From Anderseniella sp963700895 (GTDB lineage Bacteria > Pseudomonadota > Alphaproteobacteria > Rhizobiales > Aestuariivirgaceae): a stretch of 64,000 nucleotides of DNA. Position 1 is the first letter of the stretch. The number at the start of each line of letters is the position of its first letter. Positions 36,924 through 46,846 of the stretch are shown here, in pieces. The DNA lies in NCBI GenBank assembly GCA_963700895.1, contig CAVOZI010000007.1:1-64000 (forward strand), read 5' to 3'. A program made the translations under genes and the position numbers. The notes under the pieces were generated by a model. The model was not told the origin of the DNA. It made no database searches and saw only the letters and a list, made by a program, of their open reading frames with translations.

Positions 36924-39677
36924 TCAGGACCGCTTGCCCCACCATCCGGATTTCTTCGGCGCCGAGGCCGGATCAACGGTTGGAGCAGGGGGTTGCCAAC
37001 GCGGTGCGGCGGGCTCTTGCGCCTGTGCAGCCATGGACGGTTGGCGCCCGGGTTGCTTCGGTTCCGGCTGGGATGCGCCGTTCATGGCGTGACCATCCTC
37101 CGGTTCGGCTTCAGCTTCTGGTGCGGCTTCCGGCGCAGCCTCAGCTACATCGGCAGGGGTTGCCTTCTTGGCAGCCCGTTTGCGCGGCTTCTTCGCAGGC
37201 TTCTCGTCGCCGTCGCTGGCTTCGCCATCTTCAGCAACGGCAGCCTTCTTCGCGGCCCGCTTGCGGGGTTTCTTTGCAGGCTTGGCGTCATCGGCTTCTG
37301 CCTCGTCCTTGTCCGCAACCGCTTCAGCCGGTTCCGCTTCGGCGGGTTCGGCCTGCACGGCGGCAACAGCCTCATCGGCGTCATCACCGTCGGCGTCAGC
37401 TTCTACCCCAGCTTCGCTGCCAGCATCGGCGCCTTCGCCAGGCCGGGGCCCCCGGCCACGTCCGCCACGGCGGCGGCGGCGTTTCTTGCGCGGCTCGCCG
37501 TCTGCCTCGCTGTCCGAAGCCTCGGCTGCTTCGTCAACTTCCGTGGCCTCGCCATCGTCTTCGGACGCGGCGGCAAGCTCGTCGCCTTCCATGGCCTCGC
37601 CGTCGGGGCGATCCTCGCGCTGGCGGCGTCCACCGCGGCGGCCACGGCGGCGGCGGCGCTTCTTGCGCGGTTCGCCGTTTGCATCCGTTTCGCCATCGCG
37701 GTCTTCGGCTTTGGCCGGTGTGCTGTCTTCGGCCTCCTCGTCCTCTTCGTCCTCGTCCTCGACCACCGGTTCTTCGTCGGCGGCCTCCAGTTCATCGCCC
37801 ATGGCGACAGCCGTCAGCGAGGCGGCCGGGCGCATGGCAGGTCCCTTGCGGTCCGGCTTGCGGTCGATGCGGCTTTCGGCCTGGGCGCAGTCGCGGTCCG
37901 GAATGATCCAGATCGAAATGCCGTAGTTCTGCTCCAGCGACAGCAGGTGATCGCGCTTGTCGTTGAAGATGTAGATGGCCACGTCCGGATGGACGCGCAC
38001 GTCGAGGCTTTCCGCCTTGCGCGAAATCAGGTGCTCCTCGATGCCGCGCAGCACCGACAGCGCACAGCTCGACACCGCGCGGATGACGCCGGTTCCCTCG
38101 CAGTGCGGACACTGCCGGGTGGAGCTTTCCATCATGCCCTGGCGCAGCCGCTGGCGCGACATTTCCAGCAGGCCGAAGTGCGAGATGCGGCCGACCTGGA
38201 TGCGCGCCCGGTCGTTCTTAAGCGCGTCTTTCAGCTTGCGCTCTACCGCCCGGTTGTTGCGGTTCTCCTCCATGTCGATGAAGTCGATGACGATCAGGCC
38301 GGCAAGGTCGCGCAGCCGCAGCTGGCGGGCGATCTCCACGGAGGCCTCGAGGTTGGTCTTGAGCGCGGTGTCCTCGATATTGTGCTCGCGCGTGGCCTTG
38401 CCCGAGTTGATGTCGATAGACACCAGCGCCTCGGTCTGGTTCATCACGATGTAACCGCCCGACGGCAGCGTTACGGTGGGCGTGAACAGCCCGTCGAGCT
38501 GGCTCTCCACCTGGTAGCGGGTGAACAGCTGACGGGTGTCCTTGTACAGCTTCACGTTGCGCGCATGACTGGGCATGAGCATCTTCATGAAGTCCTTGGC
38601 TTCTTTGTAGCCTTCCTCGCCCTCCACAAGAACCTCGTCGATGTCCTTGGAGTAGAGGTCGCGGATCGACCGCTTGATCAGGTCGCCTTCCTCATAGACG
38701 AGTTTCGGCGCCGACGACTTCAGCGTCAGTTCGCGCACCGACTCCCACATCCGCAGCAGGTAGTCATAGTCCCGCTTGATCTCTGTCTTGGTGCGCTGTG
38801 CGCCTGCAGTGCGCACGATCAGCCCCATTCCCGCCGGCACCTCGATTTCCTTGACCACGTCCTTCAGACGGCGGCGGTCGGCCGGGTCGGCGATCTTGCG
38901 CGAAATGCCGCCGCCGCGGGCGGTGTTCGGCATCAGCACGCAATAGCGCCCTGCCAGCGACAGGTAGGTGGTCAGCGCCGCACCCTTGTTGCCGCGCTCT
39001 TCCTTGACGACCTGGATCAGCAGCACCTGGCGGCGCTTGATGACTTCCTGGATCTTGTAGACCTTGCGGGGCGCGCGCTTGCGCGGCTTGGGGGCGGAGG
39101 CGGACGCTTCTTCCTCGGCATCCTCGGCGACGGTATCTACCTCTTCGTCGTCGCCATTGTCGTCGTCTTCGTGTTCTTCGGCATCGGACTGATCGGCGTG
39201 GGCTTCTGCGTCCATGCCGGCGTCATCGCCGTTGCCGTTCCCGGCTTCGCCATCGTTGTCGCTGGCGGCATCGTCATCCGTTGCCTCGCTGGCGACCTTG
39301 TCATCCTTGGAGCGGGCTGCGCGGGAGCGGCGGCGGCGGGGCTTCTTGCGTTCGCCCTCGTCGTCTTCCTCTTCCTGGGCCAGCCGCGCGTCCTCGGCTT
39401 CCGCCTCGAGCAGCGCCTGGCGGTCGGCCACCGGGATCTGGTAATAGTCAGGGTGAATTTCGCTGAATGCCAGGAACCCGTGCCGGTTGCCGCCGTATTC
39501 CACGAATGCGGCTTGCAGCGACGGCTCTACACGGGTGACCTTGGCGAGGTAAATGTTGCCCTTCAGCGGGCGGCGGGAGGCGGATTCGTAATCGAACTCT
39601 TCGATACGGTTGCCACGCACCACGGCGACTCGCGTCTCTTCCGGGTGGGCGGCGTCGATAAGCATCTTGCTGGCCAT
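36924..39677 (-). CDS. rne: Ribonuclease E/G
   Basis: This main mRNA-decay and RNA-processing endonuclease is 917 residues long. The N-terminal S1 domain is split by a long acidic insert at about residues 90-205, as in other alphaproteobacteria. The catalytic aspartates lie in SIDINSGK (about 421) and VIDFIDMEENR (about 465), and CPHCEG (about 523) is the zinc link. The C-terminal third is disordered, alternating acidic stretches with KKRRRRRGRRGG and KKPRKRAAKKA blocks that bind RNA and degradosome partners. The start at 39677 fits the family N-terminus. Confidence 0.95.
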   Translation of the reverse strand: MASKMLIDAAHPEETRVAVVRGNRIEEFDYESASRRPLKGNIYLAKVTRVEPSLQAAFVEYGGNRHGFLAFSEIHPDYYQIPVADRQALLEAEAEDARLAQEEEDDEGERKKPRRRRSRAARSKDDKVASEATDDDAASDNDGEAGNGNGDDAGMDAEAHADQSDAEEHEDDDNGDDEEVDTVAEDAEEEASASAPKPRKRAPRKVYKIQEVIKRRQVLLIQVVKEERGNKGAALTTYLSLAGRYCVLMPNTARGGGISRKIADPADRRRLKDVVKEIEVPAGMGLIVRTAGAQRTKTEIKRDYDYLLRMWESVRELTLKSSAPKLVYEEGDLIKRSIRDLYSKDIDEVLVEGEEGYKEAKDFMKMLMPSHARNVKLYKDTRQLFTRYQVESQLDGLFTPTVTLPSGGYIVMNQTEALVSIDINSGKATREHNIEDTALKTNLEASVEIARQLRLRDLAGLIVIDFIDMEENRNNRAVERKLKDALKNDRARIQVGRISHFGLLEMSRQRLRQGMMESSTRQCPHCEGTGVIRAVSSCALSVLRGIEEHLISRKAESLDVRVHPDVAIYIFNDKRDHLLSLEQNYGISIWIIPDRDCAQAESRIDRKPDRKGPAMRPAASLTAVAMGDELEAADEEPVVEDEDEEDEEAEDSTPAKAEDRDGETDANGEPRKKRRRRRGRRGGRRQREDRPDGEAMEGDELAAASEDDGEATEVDEAAEASDSEADGEPRKKRRRRRGGRGRGPRPGEGADAGSEAGVEADADGDDADEAVAAVQAEPAEAEPAEAVADKDEAEADDAKPAKKPRKRAAKKAAVAEDGEASDGDEKPAKKPRKRAAKKATPADVAEAAPEAAPEAEAEPEDGHAMNGASQPEPKQPGRQPSMAAQAQEPAAPRWQPPAPTVDPASAPKKSGWWGKRS

Positions 39678-40310
39678 AACGGCAAATCCTCGTCGCCCGA
39701 CGCCCCGCGACAACGGCCAGTCGCGCATCCGGGCGGCGCGGCTGACTGAATACGGAGAGTCGTGCGATAATTTTGGCTGGTGGCGCGCAGTTGCCATGAT
39801 GGCGACGCAGCCGCCGCAACCCGTCCGCTAAGGGGGGCTGTCTGGCTGGCCTTGTCTTCTGGCGCGCTCATTCCGGTTTCCACATCATGTTTCCGCGCCT
39901 TGAGGCTGGCGAAAACGGTTCACTCGACCGCCACTGGCTGGGAACTCTGGTACACATGGCCACAAAGGGCCGGAGAGCACCGCAACCGCCGGGCGGAGAC
40001 ACTCGCAGATCGGAAGAAGCGGCTATAGGTGCAGCCCGGAACTTTTCCGACGCGGGAAATCTGGTCCTCAAGACATGGGCCGTTGCCGCCATTGGGCACG
40101 GGATTCCACGCGTTGGGAACAATTGACCTTGTACCACGAAGTTACCCTGCCGCAATAGCAGAACTTCATTTTGCCGCAAGGGCAGCTGATCGCGGCCTGC
40201 GGCACGCGGCAAGGTTGACCTGTAAACAGATGGTTAACCATCGTTCAAATACAATCCCGCCCGACAAGACCGGATGAAACCGCAAGCTGGACGGGGAAGG
40301 GGTCGAGACG
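39678..40310. other. Long intergenic region between rne and the amidase gene
   Basis: These 633 bases between divergent genes hold no supported coding region. The part next to rne probably carries its 5' leader, which in other bacteria is long and used for autoregulation. Near 40229-40255 lie a palindrome and a promoter-like stretch before the amidase gene. I could not identify a structured RNA in the rest. Confidence 0.5.
40229..40255 (+). promoter_or_regulatory. Candidate CtrA-type promoter of the amidase gene
   Basis: GATGGTTAACCATC (40229-40242) is a perfect 14-base palindrome. It contains TTAA-N7-TCAA (40234-40248), one base off the CtrA consensus, followed by TACAAT (40250-40255), a 5-of-6 match to a -10 hexamer. 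The amidase GTG lies 55 bases on. Cell-cycle control of a septal amidase would make sense, but the match is imperfect. Confidence 0.4.
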
Positions 40311-41726
40311 GTGCTGAAAGTGCCCGCGGCCAACAGTCTGACGCGACGGCTGCTGCCATTTGTGATGGCGGCGGTTGCGCTTGCGCTTGCCATTTCTCTC
40401 GCATTCTCGCCGGTGCAGGCCCAGTCGGGCCCGCCGGCAGCGGAGGTGGCTGCCGCACGCGTGGCCGGCACCGACGCCCGCACCCGCTTCATCGCCGACA
40501 TGGATCGGCCGGTAAGCTACTCGGTCTACGTGATAAGCGATCCCTACCGGGTGGTGGTGGACCTTCCCGATGTCCGCTTCACCATGCCGGCCAGCATGGG
40601 CGAGGCTGCCAGGGGGCTGATCCGCGAATTCCGCTTCGGCCAGATATCGCCGGGCAAGTCGCGCATCGTCATCGAAACCACCGGCCCGGTGCTGATCGAG
40701 AAGTCGTTCGTGCTGAATGCAGCCAACGGTGAACCGGCGCGCATGGTGATCGACATCGTCCAGACCGATGAGCGCACCTTTGCCCGGGTAAAGGCCAATG
40801 AACAGCCGGCCACTGCCGAAGCCCCGCGCATTGAACCGGCCTCCGCCCCCAGTCCCGCCGCTGCTGACAGCCTGGCCGCCCTGATGGCGCGCGAAGGCAT
40901 TGCGCAGGACGATACGGCCCGCGTGGTGCCCAAGCCGCGGCCGAAACCGCTGCAGCAGCAGCCGGCATTGTCGGCACCGGCGACGGATGCCGCAGCCTTG
41001 GCCGCGCCAGCGCCTGCCGCCCGGCCTGTCGTGGTGATCGATCCCGGTCATGGCGGCGTCGACGGCGGCACGGTTTCGGCCTCCGGAGTGGCAGAGAAGG
41101 ACGTGGTGCTGGACTTTGCCCGTGAACTGCGCAAGGCGCTGGAGAAAACCGGCCGCTATGACGTGCACATGACCCGCAACGACGACACCTTTGTTTCGTT
41201 GGGCAAGCGGGTGAGGATCGCCCGTGGTCACAAGGCTGACCTGTTCATCGCCATTCACGCCGACAGTCTTCGCCAGCGCAATGTGCGTGGTGCGACCGTC
41301 TATACCCTGTCGGAAAAGGCGTCCGACGCTGAAGCCGCTGCCCTCGCTGAAAAGGAAAACGCCGCCGACTTCATCGGCGGCATCAACCTCGGAGAGGATC
41401 TTGACGAGGAAGTCAGCGGCATCCTGATGGACCTGGCGCTGCGCGAAACCAAGAATCACTCGATCTATTTCGCCCGCCGGGTGGTCAAGTCGCTCGGGCC
41501 GGTTACCCCGTTGAACAACCGCCCGATGCGTTCGGCAGGCTTCAAGGTGCTGAAGGCGCCGGATGTGCCGTCCGTGCTGCTGGAAATCGGCTATCTCTCC
41601 AACCGGCATGACGAAAAGAACCTGGTGTCGGGCAAATGGCGTCAGAAGGCCGCCAGCGCCGTAGGTGAGGCCATTGATGCGTTCTTCTCGCCGGAAGTGG
41701 CTGCCCGCCAGTCCGCAGCCCAGTAA
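40311..41726 (+). CDS. N-acetylmuramoyl-L-alanine amidase with AMIN domain
   Basis: An AmiA/B/C-type amidase that splits cell-wall stems during cell separation. The 471-residue exported protein has a signal peptide (ALALAISLAFSPVQA), an AMIN domain (SVYVISDPYRVVVDLPDVRF) that binds peptidoglycan, a proline/alanine linker, and an Amidase_3 domain with VVVIDPGHGGVDGG, FIAIHAD and LLEIGYLSNRHDE, which supply zinc ligands and the catalytic glutamate. It starts at GTG and is followed by the PBP1A gene, a conserved order. Confidence 0.93.
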   Translation: MLKVPAANSLTRRLLPFVMAAVALALAISLAFSPVQAQSGPPAAEVAAARVAGTDARTRFIADMDRPVSYSVYVISDPYRVVVDLPDVRFTMPASMGEAARGLIREFRFGQISPGKSRIVIETTGPVLIEKSFVLNAANGEPARMVIDIVQTDERTFARVKANEQPATAEAPRIEPASAPSPAAADSLAALMAREGIAQDDTARVVPKPRPKPLQQQPALSAPATDAAALAAPAPAARPVVVIDPGHGGVDGGTVSASGVAEKDVVLDFARELRKALEKTGRYDVHMTRNDDTFVSLGKRVRIARGHKADLFIAIHADSLRQRNVRGATVYTLSEKASDAEAAALAEKENAADFIGGINLGEDLDEEVSGILMDLALRETKNHSIYFARRVVKSLGPVTPLNNRPMRSAGFKVLKAPDVPSVLLEIGYLSNRHDEKNLVSGKWRQKAASAVGEAIDAFFSPEVAARQSAAQ

Positions 41727-41862
41727 GCGCCAACTGCCGCTGCCGCCGCGGCTCTGCCACAATGTTGCTGTTGAACGGTAATGTGCCGCGCCGGGTTTGA
41801 TTTGGCTGCGCGGATGAAGTATTTCCGTCAGAACAGGAAAGACCGGGGTTTCCGAAGGCAAC

Positions 41863-44393
41863 ATGCTCAGGTTCATCAAGTACGTTCTGACGTTTGGCAT
41901 CGCGATGGGCGTGGCCGTCGCGGTGGCCGTGGCGTACATAATCTATGACGTCTCCAAGACCCTGCCGTCGCATGAGAGCCTGGCCCAGTACGAGCCGCCG
42001 GTGATGACCCGAATTCACGCCGGCGACGGTTCGCTGCTGGCCGAGTACGCCAAGGAGCGGCGGCTGTTCGTGCCCTATACCGCCATCCCGGAGCGGCTTG
42101 TGCAGGCCATCATCTCGGCCGAGGACAAGAACTTCTTCCATCATCCCGGCGTTGACCCCGAAGCATTGCTGCGCGCCGTCGCTGTCAACGTCCAGGCCAT
42201 GCTGACCGGCTCCAGCCGCCGTTTTATTGGCGCCTCGACCATCACCCAGCAGGTGGCGAAGAACTTCCTGCTCACCAACGAACGCACCATCCAGCGCAAG
42301 CTGAACGAGGCGCTGATCGCCATCCGCATGGAAGGTTCGTTCTCCAAGCAGCAGATCATGGAACTGTACCTGAACGAGATTTTCCTCGGTCAGGGTTCCT
42401 ACGGCGTCGCGGCGGCATCGCTCAATTATTTCGGCAAGTCCCTGAACGATCTGGATCTGGCGCAGGTGGCCTACCTTGCGGCACTGCCCAAGGGCCCGTC
42501 CAACTATCACCCGGTGCGCAACCGCGAACGCGCCATCGAGCGGCGCAACTGGGTGCTCGAGCGGATGCAAGAGAACGGCTACATCTCGGTGGCCGAGATG
42601 AAGGAAGCGCAGGCTCGGGACATCGAGGTAACCCTGCGCCCGTTCGGCGCCAAGCAGTTCGCAGCCGAGTACTTCACCGAGGAGGCCCGCCAGGCGGTGG
42701 AGCGGATCTACGGCAAGGAAGTGTTGCGCACCGGTGGCTTGTCCGTTCGCACCACCATCGATCCGAAACTGCAGATCATGGCACGCCAGGCGCTGGCAGC
42801 TGGGCTGCTCAAGTTCGACCGCAACCATGGCTGGCGCGGTCCTGTCGACACCATCAACGTTGCTGAAGACTGGCCGGTGAAGCTCGCGGCGATGAAGCAG
42901 TTCTCCGACGTCTACCCGTGGCAGCTCGCCGTTGTGCTCGAAGTCAGCGACGAGCAGGCGGTGATCGGCTTGCGGCCGGCCCGCGCGGTGAAGGGCAAGG
43001 CTCCCGCCAGCGCCAAGCAGGGTGTCATCCCGCTTGAAAACCTGACATGGGCCCGCGAGGCTCGTGGGGTAGGCGAAAAGGGCGCGATCCTGCGTGGCGA
43101 CAAGATCACCTCGGCAACGCAGGTTCTGAAGCCGGGTGATGTGGTCTACGCCGCGCCGACCGGGCAGGGCGAAACCTTCCACCTGGTGCAGATGCCGGAG
43201 ATCGAGGGCGGACTGATTGCCATGGACCCCCACACCGGCCGCGTGCTGGCGCTGGCCGGCGGTTTCTCCTACAGCCGCAGCCAGTTCGACCGGGTGGTGC
43301 AGGCCAGGCGGCAGCCCGGCTCGGCCATCAAGCCGTTCGTTTATGCGGCGGCGCTGGACAATGGCTATACGCCGTCTTCGACTGTTCTCGATGCCCCCGT
43401 GGAGATCAAGTTGCAGAACGGCGAGACCTGGAAGCCTTCCAACTATTCCAACAAGTTTACGGTCCGTCGACGCTGCGCCGCGGCATTGAGTTTTCGCGTA
43501 ACGTGATGACCGTGCGCCTCGCCCAGGACATGGGCATCGAAAAGTTCACCGGCCTGACCGAGCAACTCGGCATCTATGACCGTCTTCCCCCGATGCTGGC
43601 CACCTCGCTTGGCTCCGGCGAGACGACGCTGCTGAAGATGACTGCCGCCTATTCGATCCTCGCCAACGGCGGCAAGAAGGTCGAACCGACGCTGATCGAC
43701 CGTATCCAGGACCGCTACGGCCGCACCGTCTGGCGGCATGACAAGCGCGAGTGCACCGGCTGCAACGCGCCGGAATGGAGCGGTCAACCCGAGCCTGAGT
43801 TCATCGAGATCCGCGAGGAAGTGATGAACCCCTACACCGCCTATCAGATCACCTCGATGCTGGAAGGCGTGGTCGAACGCGGCACTGGCAGCGCGCTGCA
43901 GCAAGTGGGCAAGCCGATTGCCGGCAAGACCGGCACTACCAACGACGAGCGCGATGCATGGTTCATCGGCTATACGCCTGACCTGGTGGTGGGCGTGTAT
44001 GTCGGTTACGACCGGCCGCGGCCAATGGGCAAGGGCGAGACCGGCGGTGCGCTGGCCGCCCCCATCGTCGCCAACTTCATGAAGATGGCATTGCACGACA
44101 CGCCGGCCATTCCGTTCCGCGTTCCTGCCGGCGTGCGCCTGATCCCGATTGATCCGAAGTCCGGCAAGCGTGGCATCTACGGCGAGGACACGGTCATCCT
44201 TGAGGCCTTCAAGCCCGGCGAGGAACCTCCGGCGCGGCAGCGGCTGGTGACCGGGGGTGATGCGCTTGCCTCCAGCGGCATCAATGTGGGCCGCGATGGC
44301 ACCGTTATACAAGGTGGCCGGGGCGGCAGCGACGGCGGCGCAGCGGCTGTTTCCGAAGGCGGGTTGACGACCGGTACCGGCGGCTTGTACTGA
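41863..44393 (+). pseudogene. mrcA: Penicillin-binding protein 1A, one-base frameshift
   Basis: A bifunctional peptidoglycan glycosyltransferase and transpeptidase. The first frame has the membrane anchor, the GT51 domain (ISAEDKNFFHHPG, ASTITQQVAKNF) and the transpeptidase start with the SxxK serine in QPGSAIKPF. The second has KTGTTNDERDAWF. The frame breaks at 43456: homologues read NKFYGPSTLRRGIEFSRN, and one extra T (TTTT instead of TTT) restores it, giving 843 residues. A second, fully active gene elsewhere is possible; equally this may be a homopolymer sequencing error. Confidence 0.85.
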
Positions 44394-44445
44394 CCAGCCT
44401 GAAGCATCAACTCCGACGCACTCACAACCACGGGACCAGCGCCGC

Positions 44446-45578
44446 ATGCGGGCAGAAATCGAACAGCTTGTCGATGAAATGAAGCAGTCCATCGGACTGC
44501 TGAGGAGGCATCTTTGACTGGGATCAGGCACTTAGGGACCTTGATCAGCTGAACGCCCGCGCCGAGGATCCGGGCCTGTGGAACGATCCGGAAAAGGCGC
44601 AGGCCGTAATGCGCAAGCGCCAGGATCTGGAAAGCCGCATCTCGACGGTAAAACGTCTCGAACAAACCATCTCCGACGGTATCGAGCTGATCGAGCTGGG
44701 CGAGATGGAGAACGACAAGTCCGTCATTGAGGATGCCGAGAACCAGATCAAGGCGCTCGAGCCCGAGATCGCCAAGCTGGAGATCGAGACGCTGTTGTCC
44801 GGTGAGGCAGAACTCGAATGACAGCTTCGTCGAAGTGCACGCCGGCGCTGGCGGCACCGAGAGCCAGGACTGGGCATCCATGCTGATGCGCATGTACACC
44901 CGCTGGGCTGAACGGCAGGGGTACAAGGTCGAGATCATCGAGTTTCACGACGGCGAAGAAGCCGGCATAAAGTCGGCCACCCTAAAGGTGTCGGGCCACA
45001 ATGCCTATGGCCGGCTGAAGACCGAAAGCGGCGTGCACCGGCTGGTGCGCATTTCGCCCTATGATTCCAATGCCCGCCGGCATACCTCGTTTGCCTCGGT
45101 ATGGGCGTACCCGGTGGTCGATGATAACATCGAGATCGAGGTGAACGAGAGCGACTGCCGCATCGACACCTACCGGGCATCCGGTGCGGGCGGCCAGCAC
45201 GTCAACACCACCGACTCTGCGGTGCGCATCACCCACATCCCGACCAATATCGTGGTGCAGTGCCAGAACGAACGCTCCCAGCACAAGAACCGCGCCACTG
45301 CATGGAACATGCTGCGCGCGCGGCTTTATGAACTCGAGCTGCAAAAGCGTGAGGAAGAGGCCAATGCCCAGGAGGCCAACAAGACCGACATCGGCTGGGG
45401 CCACCAGATCCGTTCTTACGTGCTGCAACCCTATCAGCTGGTCAAGGACCTGCGCACCGGCCACGAAAGCACCAACCCCACGGCGGTGCTGGACGGCGAT
45501 CTCAACCCGTTCATCGAAGCCTCGCTGGCCCAGCGGGTGCACGGCGGCGGCCCCGACGAGGTGGCGGATATCGACTGA
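44446..45578 (+). CDS. prfB: Peptide chain release factor 2, programmed plus an extra frameshift
   Basis: RF2 releases peptides at UGA and UAA codons. The first 23 codons end in CTT TGA C, where a +1 shift is needed to continue, the classic autoregulation site. A second shift lies at 44810-44816 (GAACTCG): removing one A lets GEA-D-SNDSF join FVEVHAGAGGTE. With both corrections the protein has 376 residues, the normal length. SGAGGQHVN carries the GGQ catalytic motif and ISPYDSNARRHTSF the anticodon-recognition tripeptide as SPY. Since RF2 is essential, the second shift is probably a sequence error. Confidence 0.92.
44503..44518 (+). promoter_or_regulatory. prfB programmed +1 frameshift site
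   Basis: AGGAGG (44503-44508) is followed three bases later by CTT TGA C (44512-44518), the same layout as in other prfB genes. The internal Shine-Dalgarno sequence and the slow UGA stop drive the +1 shift, so scarce RF2 raises its own synthesis. Confidence 0.95.
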
Positions 45579-45579
45579 A

Positions 45580-45636
45580 GCGCAATCCGGAAAGTGGCAA
45601 CCGGTTTATGGATCAGATGGCGCATAGAGGCAAAGA
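45580..45636 (+). repeat. Fragment of a rhizobial-type dispersed repeat
   Basis: The stretch AATCCGGAAAGTGGCAACCG, followed by GTTTATGGATCAGATGGCGC, resembles from memory a short repeat (…ATCCGGAAAGTGGGAACCGG…) found many times upstream of genes in Hyphomicrobiales. It directly precedes the M15-like gene and supplies its ribosome-binding region. Confidence 0.45.
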
Positions 45637-46275
45637 ATGAGGAAGCCCACCACCATACAGGCATTGGAAGAGTTCGGCCGGGTGCGGCTGTCAAAGCACT
45701 TCTTCATGCGTGACTTCCTCTACTCCGACATCACCAATCTGCACGCGGTGCCGAACATCCCCGACGATCCGGACCTCGCCATCGCGGCTGGCAGCAGGTT
45801 GTGCGAGGAACTGCTTGAACCGCTCAACGCCACCTTCGGACGCATAGCCGTCCGTTCGGCCTATCGCTCGTGCGAGGTGAACGGTTACGGCTCGGCGCAG
45901 CAGAAGGCCGGCAACGGTGCCTACAAGTGCGGTTCGAACGAGTACAATTATGCCGACCACATCTGGGACCGGCGGGACGGCGAGGGTCGCATGGGCGCCA
46001 CTGCCTGCATCGTCGTTCCGTGGTTTGCCGACCGGTATGAGCAGGGTGCCGACTGGCGGACCCTGGCCTGGTGGATTCACGACCACCTGCCATATTCATC
46101 GATGTATTTCTTTCCGAAGCTCGCCGCCTTCAACCTGCAATGGCGAGAAGAGCCCGAGCGGCGCATCGACTCGTATGTCACGCCCAAGGGATGCCTGACC
46201 AAGCCGGGCATGGCCAATCACGAGGGCTCTCATGCCGGATGGTACGAGGGATTTCCGCAGTTGCAGGCGGTCTGA
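45637..46275 (+). CDS. M15-like fold protein of unknown function
   Basis: The 212-residue protein has no signal peptide. FGRIAVRSAYRSCEVN resembles the SGYRSPEVN block of M15 D,D-peptidases, and ADHIWD could hold metal ligands, but the full M15 HxH set is not obvious. Its function remains open; a cell-wall enzyme is only a suggestion. It follows prfB by 58 bases and ends 7 bases from the convergent bactofilin gene. Confidence 0.6.
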   Translation: MRKPTTIQALEEFGRVRLSKHFFMRDFLYSDITNLHAVPNIPDDPDLAIAAGSRLCEELLEPLNATFGRIAVRSAYRSCEVNGYGSAQQKAGNGAYKCGSNEYNYADHIWDRRDGEGRMGATACIVVPWFADRYEQGADWRTLAWWIHDHLPYSSMYFFPKLAAFNLQWREEPERRIDSYVTPKGCLTKPGMANHEGSHAGWYEGFPQLQAV

Positions 46276-46282
46276 CCCGGCC

Positions 46283-46846
46283 TTACTCGGCTGCCTTGGG
46301 CTTTTTCACCGGGGCGGGGGCAGCGTAGTCCTGTGGGTCCGCATCGTGGCCGGAAGCGGGCAGGGCGTAAACGTTCTCTGCCGGGGCATAATGGTCGTAG
46401 CCCTGATAGCCATGACCAGCCCAGCCGCCATACCCGCCATGTTCGTCGAGCGGTTCGGACAGCGGGTCCTCGACACGGCGGATCTTGCCGTCCACGTGGG
46501 CGCCGTTCTCGATCGACAGGGTCTGGTTGATCACGTCGCCCTCGATGTGGGCACCCGCGAAGATATGGATGTGGAGCGCCCGGATCGGGCCGATGACGCG
46601 GCCGCGAACGATGACTTCTTCGGCGGTGATGTCGCCGTAGACCACCCCGTTTGCATCAACCACCACGGCGCGGGCGCGCACCGAACCGTTGATGGTGCCG
46701 TCCACCTGCAACTCACCGCTGGTGGACACCGAGCCGTCGATGACAAGGTCCATTGACAGCAGGGACGGGCCGGAGCGGTGGCGCTGGCGGCCGCCGGCTG
46801 ATGCTGCGCCCTTGGGCGCCTTATCGCGTGATTTCCTGAAAAACAT
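46283..46846 (-). CDS. Bactofilin
   Basis: Bactofilins polymerise into filaments without nucleotides and place cell-wall enzymes. The 187-residue protein has the central DUF583 beta-helix (VIDGSVSTSGELQVDGTING, VVYGDITAEEVIVRG, GAHIEGDVINQTL) between a basic N-terminal tail and a glycine/tyrosine-rich end. It overlaps the M23 peptidase gene by 26 bases in the same direction, and bactofilins are known to work with M23 peptidases in cell shape. Confidence 0.93.
   Translation of the reverse strand: MFFRKSRDKAPKGAASAGGRQRHRSGPSLLSMDLVIDGSVSTSGELQVDGTINGSVRARAVVVDANGVVYGDITAEEVIVRGRVIGPIRALHIHIFAGAHIEGDVINQTLSIENGAHVDGKIRRVEDPLSEPLDEHGGYGGWAGHGYQGYDHYAPAENVYALPASGHDADPQDYAAPAPVKKPKAAE

Noticed and set aside
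36828..39749. A 973-codon open frame opposite rne
   Set aside because: It mirrors the acidic and arginine-rich repeats of RNase E; high GC content keeps the antisense frame open.
40007..40020. AGATCGGAAGAAGC resembles an Illumina adapter start
   Set aside because: It has an extra A compared with the adapter and does not continue into adapter sequence, so chance similarity is likelier.
40245..41939. Long minus-strand frame opposite the amidase gene
   Set aside because: It has no family motif, while the plus strand encodes a complete amidase.
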